From positions 1 through 6,520 of the forward strand of contig CADBOW010000019.1 of the NCBI GenBank assembly GCA_902796375.1: 6,520 nt of DNA, read 5' to 3'. Below, one piece after another: positions 6,084 through 6,520 of the stretch (positions are counted from its first letter, which is position 1; each line of letters starts with the position of its first letter). Under the pieces are notes generated by a model, which had not been told where the DNA came from, did not search any database, and saw nothing but the letters and a program-made list of their open reading frames with translations. The position numbers were made by a program, and so were the translations under genes. This DNA is from an uncultured Lachnospiraceae bacterium. GTDB lineage: Bacteria; Bacillota; Clostridia; Lachnospirales; Lachnospiraceae.

Positions 6084-6129
6084 CCTTTCTCCTCCTCTTA
6101 AAATGATCGGATATATCCTCGTCTGTCAC
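6070..6129 (-). CDS. Possible 19-codon leader ORF overlapping the start of the BspA-like gene
   Basis: A GTG at 6129-6127 is preceded by AAGGAGGTG, a near-perfect Shine-Dalgarno sequence, with six bases between GGAGG and the start. It would encode VTDEDISDHFKRRRKDETE and stop at TAA (6072-6070), 14 bases into the BspA-like gene in another frame. The strength of this site is hard to explain otherwise, because the BspA-like gene has its own AGGAGG nearer its ATG and its frame is closed by a TGA overlapping this GTG. Translation of the leader could couple to the gene that follows. The peptide resembles nothing I recognise and may be non-functional in itself. Confidence 0.35.
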   Translation of the reverse strand: MTDEDISDHFKRRRKDETE

Positions 6130-6164
6130 TTCCCACCTCCTTCTTCAACCCTCCGGATATATCT
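6109..6164. repeat. Two near-identical palindromic sites between the PBP and BspA-like genes
   Basis: GGATATATCC at 6109-6118 is a perfect 10-bp palindrome. GGATATATCT at 6155-6164 repeats it with one change, and both are preceded by C. The sites are 46 bp apart. They could be paired operator sites. In the minus-strand RNA, GATATATCC and GGATATATC could also pair as a 9-bp stem around a loop of about 37 bases, which includes the strong ribosome binding site of the possible leader ORF. Confidence 0.45.
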
Positions 6165-6520
6165 CATTTTTCATCACAGTTGTCGGGAACCTGATCCTCC
6201 TTCAGGTACCCGGTCTCTGTATCTTTACAGGCAGAGCCTGCTTTCTTCCCTGTTTTCCTGCAGATCGTCACCTGCTGAACTCCCGCCGGTACGGAGTATT
6301 CCCCGCCCTTCTCCATTATAAGCCCACTCATCACTTTTTGAAAGACCTGTAGCTGTGTTTTTTCACGGTTGATTCTTCCGTCCGTATTACCGCACCAACA
6401 GGCACAGACATAGTCCGGAGAAAAGCCCACAAACCAGTTGTCCCGATAGCCATCGGAGGTTCCGGTCTTCCCGCAGAGATCCAGTCCCTCTATGTATGCC
6501 GCCTCTCCGGTTCCACCCTC
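6164..6520 (-). CDS. C-terminal end of a class A penicillin-binding protein (truncated by window edge)
   Basis: The last 118 residues of a bifunctional peptidoglycan glycosyltransferase/transpeptidase, entering from the right edge and ending at TGA 6166-6164. The visible part opens with EGGTGEAAYIEGLDLCGKTG and carries the KTGT motif of the transpeptidase active site. This is followed by DNWFVGFSPDYV, the conserved strand after KTGT in PBP1A-type enzymes. A roughly 50-residue tail after the catalytic domain includes VTICRKTGKKAGSAC and ends DNCDEK, a pattern common in Clostridia enzymes. The protein acts outside the membrane, cross-linking peptidoglycan. Several cysteines lie around the active-site strand (LCGKTG and CACWCG), which is unusual. 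No clear terminator separates it from the BspA-like gene 80 bp on, so the two may share a transcript. Confidence 0.92.
   Translation of the reverse strand, partial: EGGTGEAAYIEGLDLCGKTGTSDGYRDNWFVGFSPDYVCACWCGNTDGRINREKTQLQVFQKVMSGLIMEKGGEYSVPAGVQQVTICRKTGKKAGSACKDTETGYLKEDQVPDNCDEK

Overview
The window looks like a chromosomal segment of a Gram-positive Clostridia-type bacterium, most likely Lachnospiraceae. The reasons are strong AGGAGG-type ribosome binding sites, an ATP-driven Tad/Flp pilus locus without an outer-membrane secretin in view, a BspA-like leucine-rich surface protein with C-terminal wall-binding-like repeats, and a class A penicillin-binding protein tail. The family-level assignment is an inference from gene content. 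Every supported gene is on the minus strand, so the region reads from right to left.

Right end (6520 to 6164): the C-terminal 118 residues of a class A penicillin-binding protein, including its KTGT active-site motif. It is followed by an 80-bp gap with two near-identical palindromic sites and a possible 19-codon leader ORF that has an excellent ribosome binding site. The leader ORF overlaps the start of a 765-residue secreted BspA-like leucine-rich-repeat protein (6083 to 3786). That gene ends at a strong bidirectional intrinsic terminator (3709-3744).

Centre (about 3312 to 3785): 474 bp without a convincing gene. It holds the terminator, several small hairpins, a palindrome and a probable promoter placed just upstream of the pilus operon.

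Left half (3311 to 1): a tightly packed Tad-type operon. It encodes a CpaE/TadZ-like P-loop protein, the CpaF/TadA secretion ATPase (TTG start, 28-bp overlap with the gene before it), a TadB-like inner-membrane platform protein (1 bp after cpaF), then a 35-bp tandem repeat array, then the first 28 codons of a membrane protein that is probably TadC. Together these would form the cytoplasmic motor and membrane platform of a type IVb pilus used for adhesion. The pilin, prepilin peptidase and pseudopilins are not in this window and would be expected further left.

I see no wholly new system. The most unusual features are the two tandem repeats in and after tadB (an in-frame 24-bp repeat at its start and a 35-bp repeat that copies its last codons), the possible leader peptide before the surface-protein gene, and the hairpin-rich non-coding stretch between the surface protein and the pilus operon.
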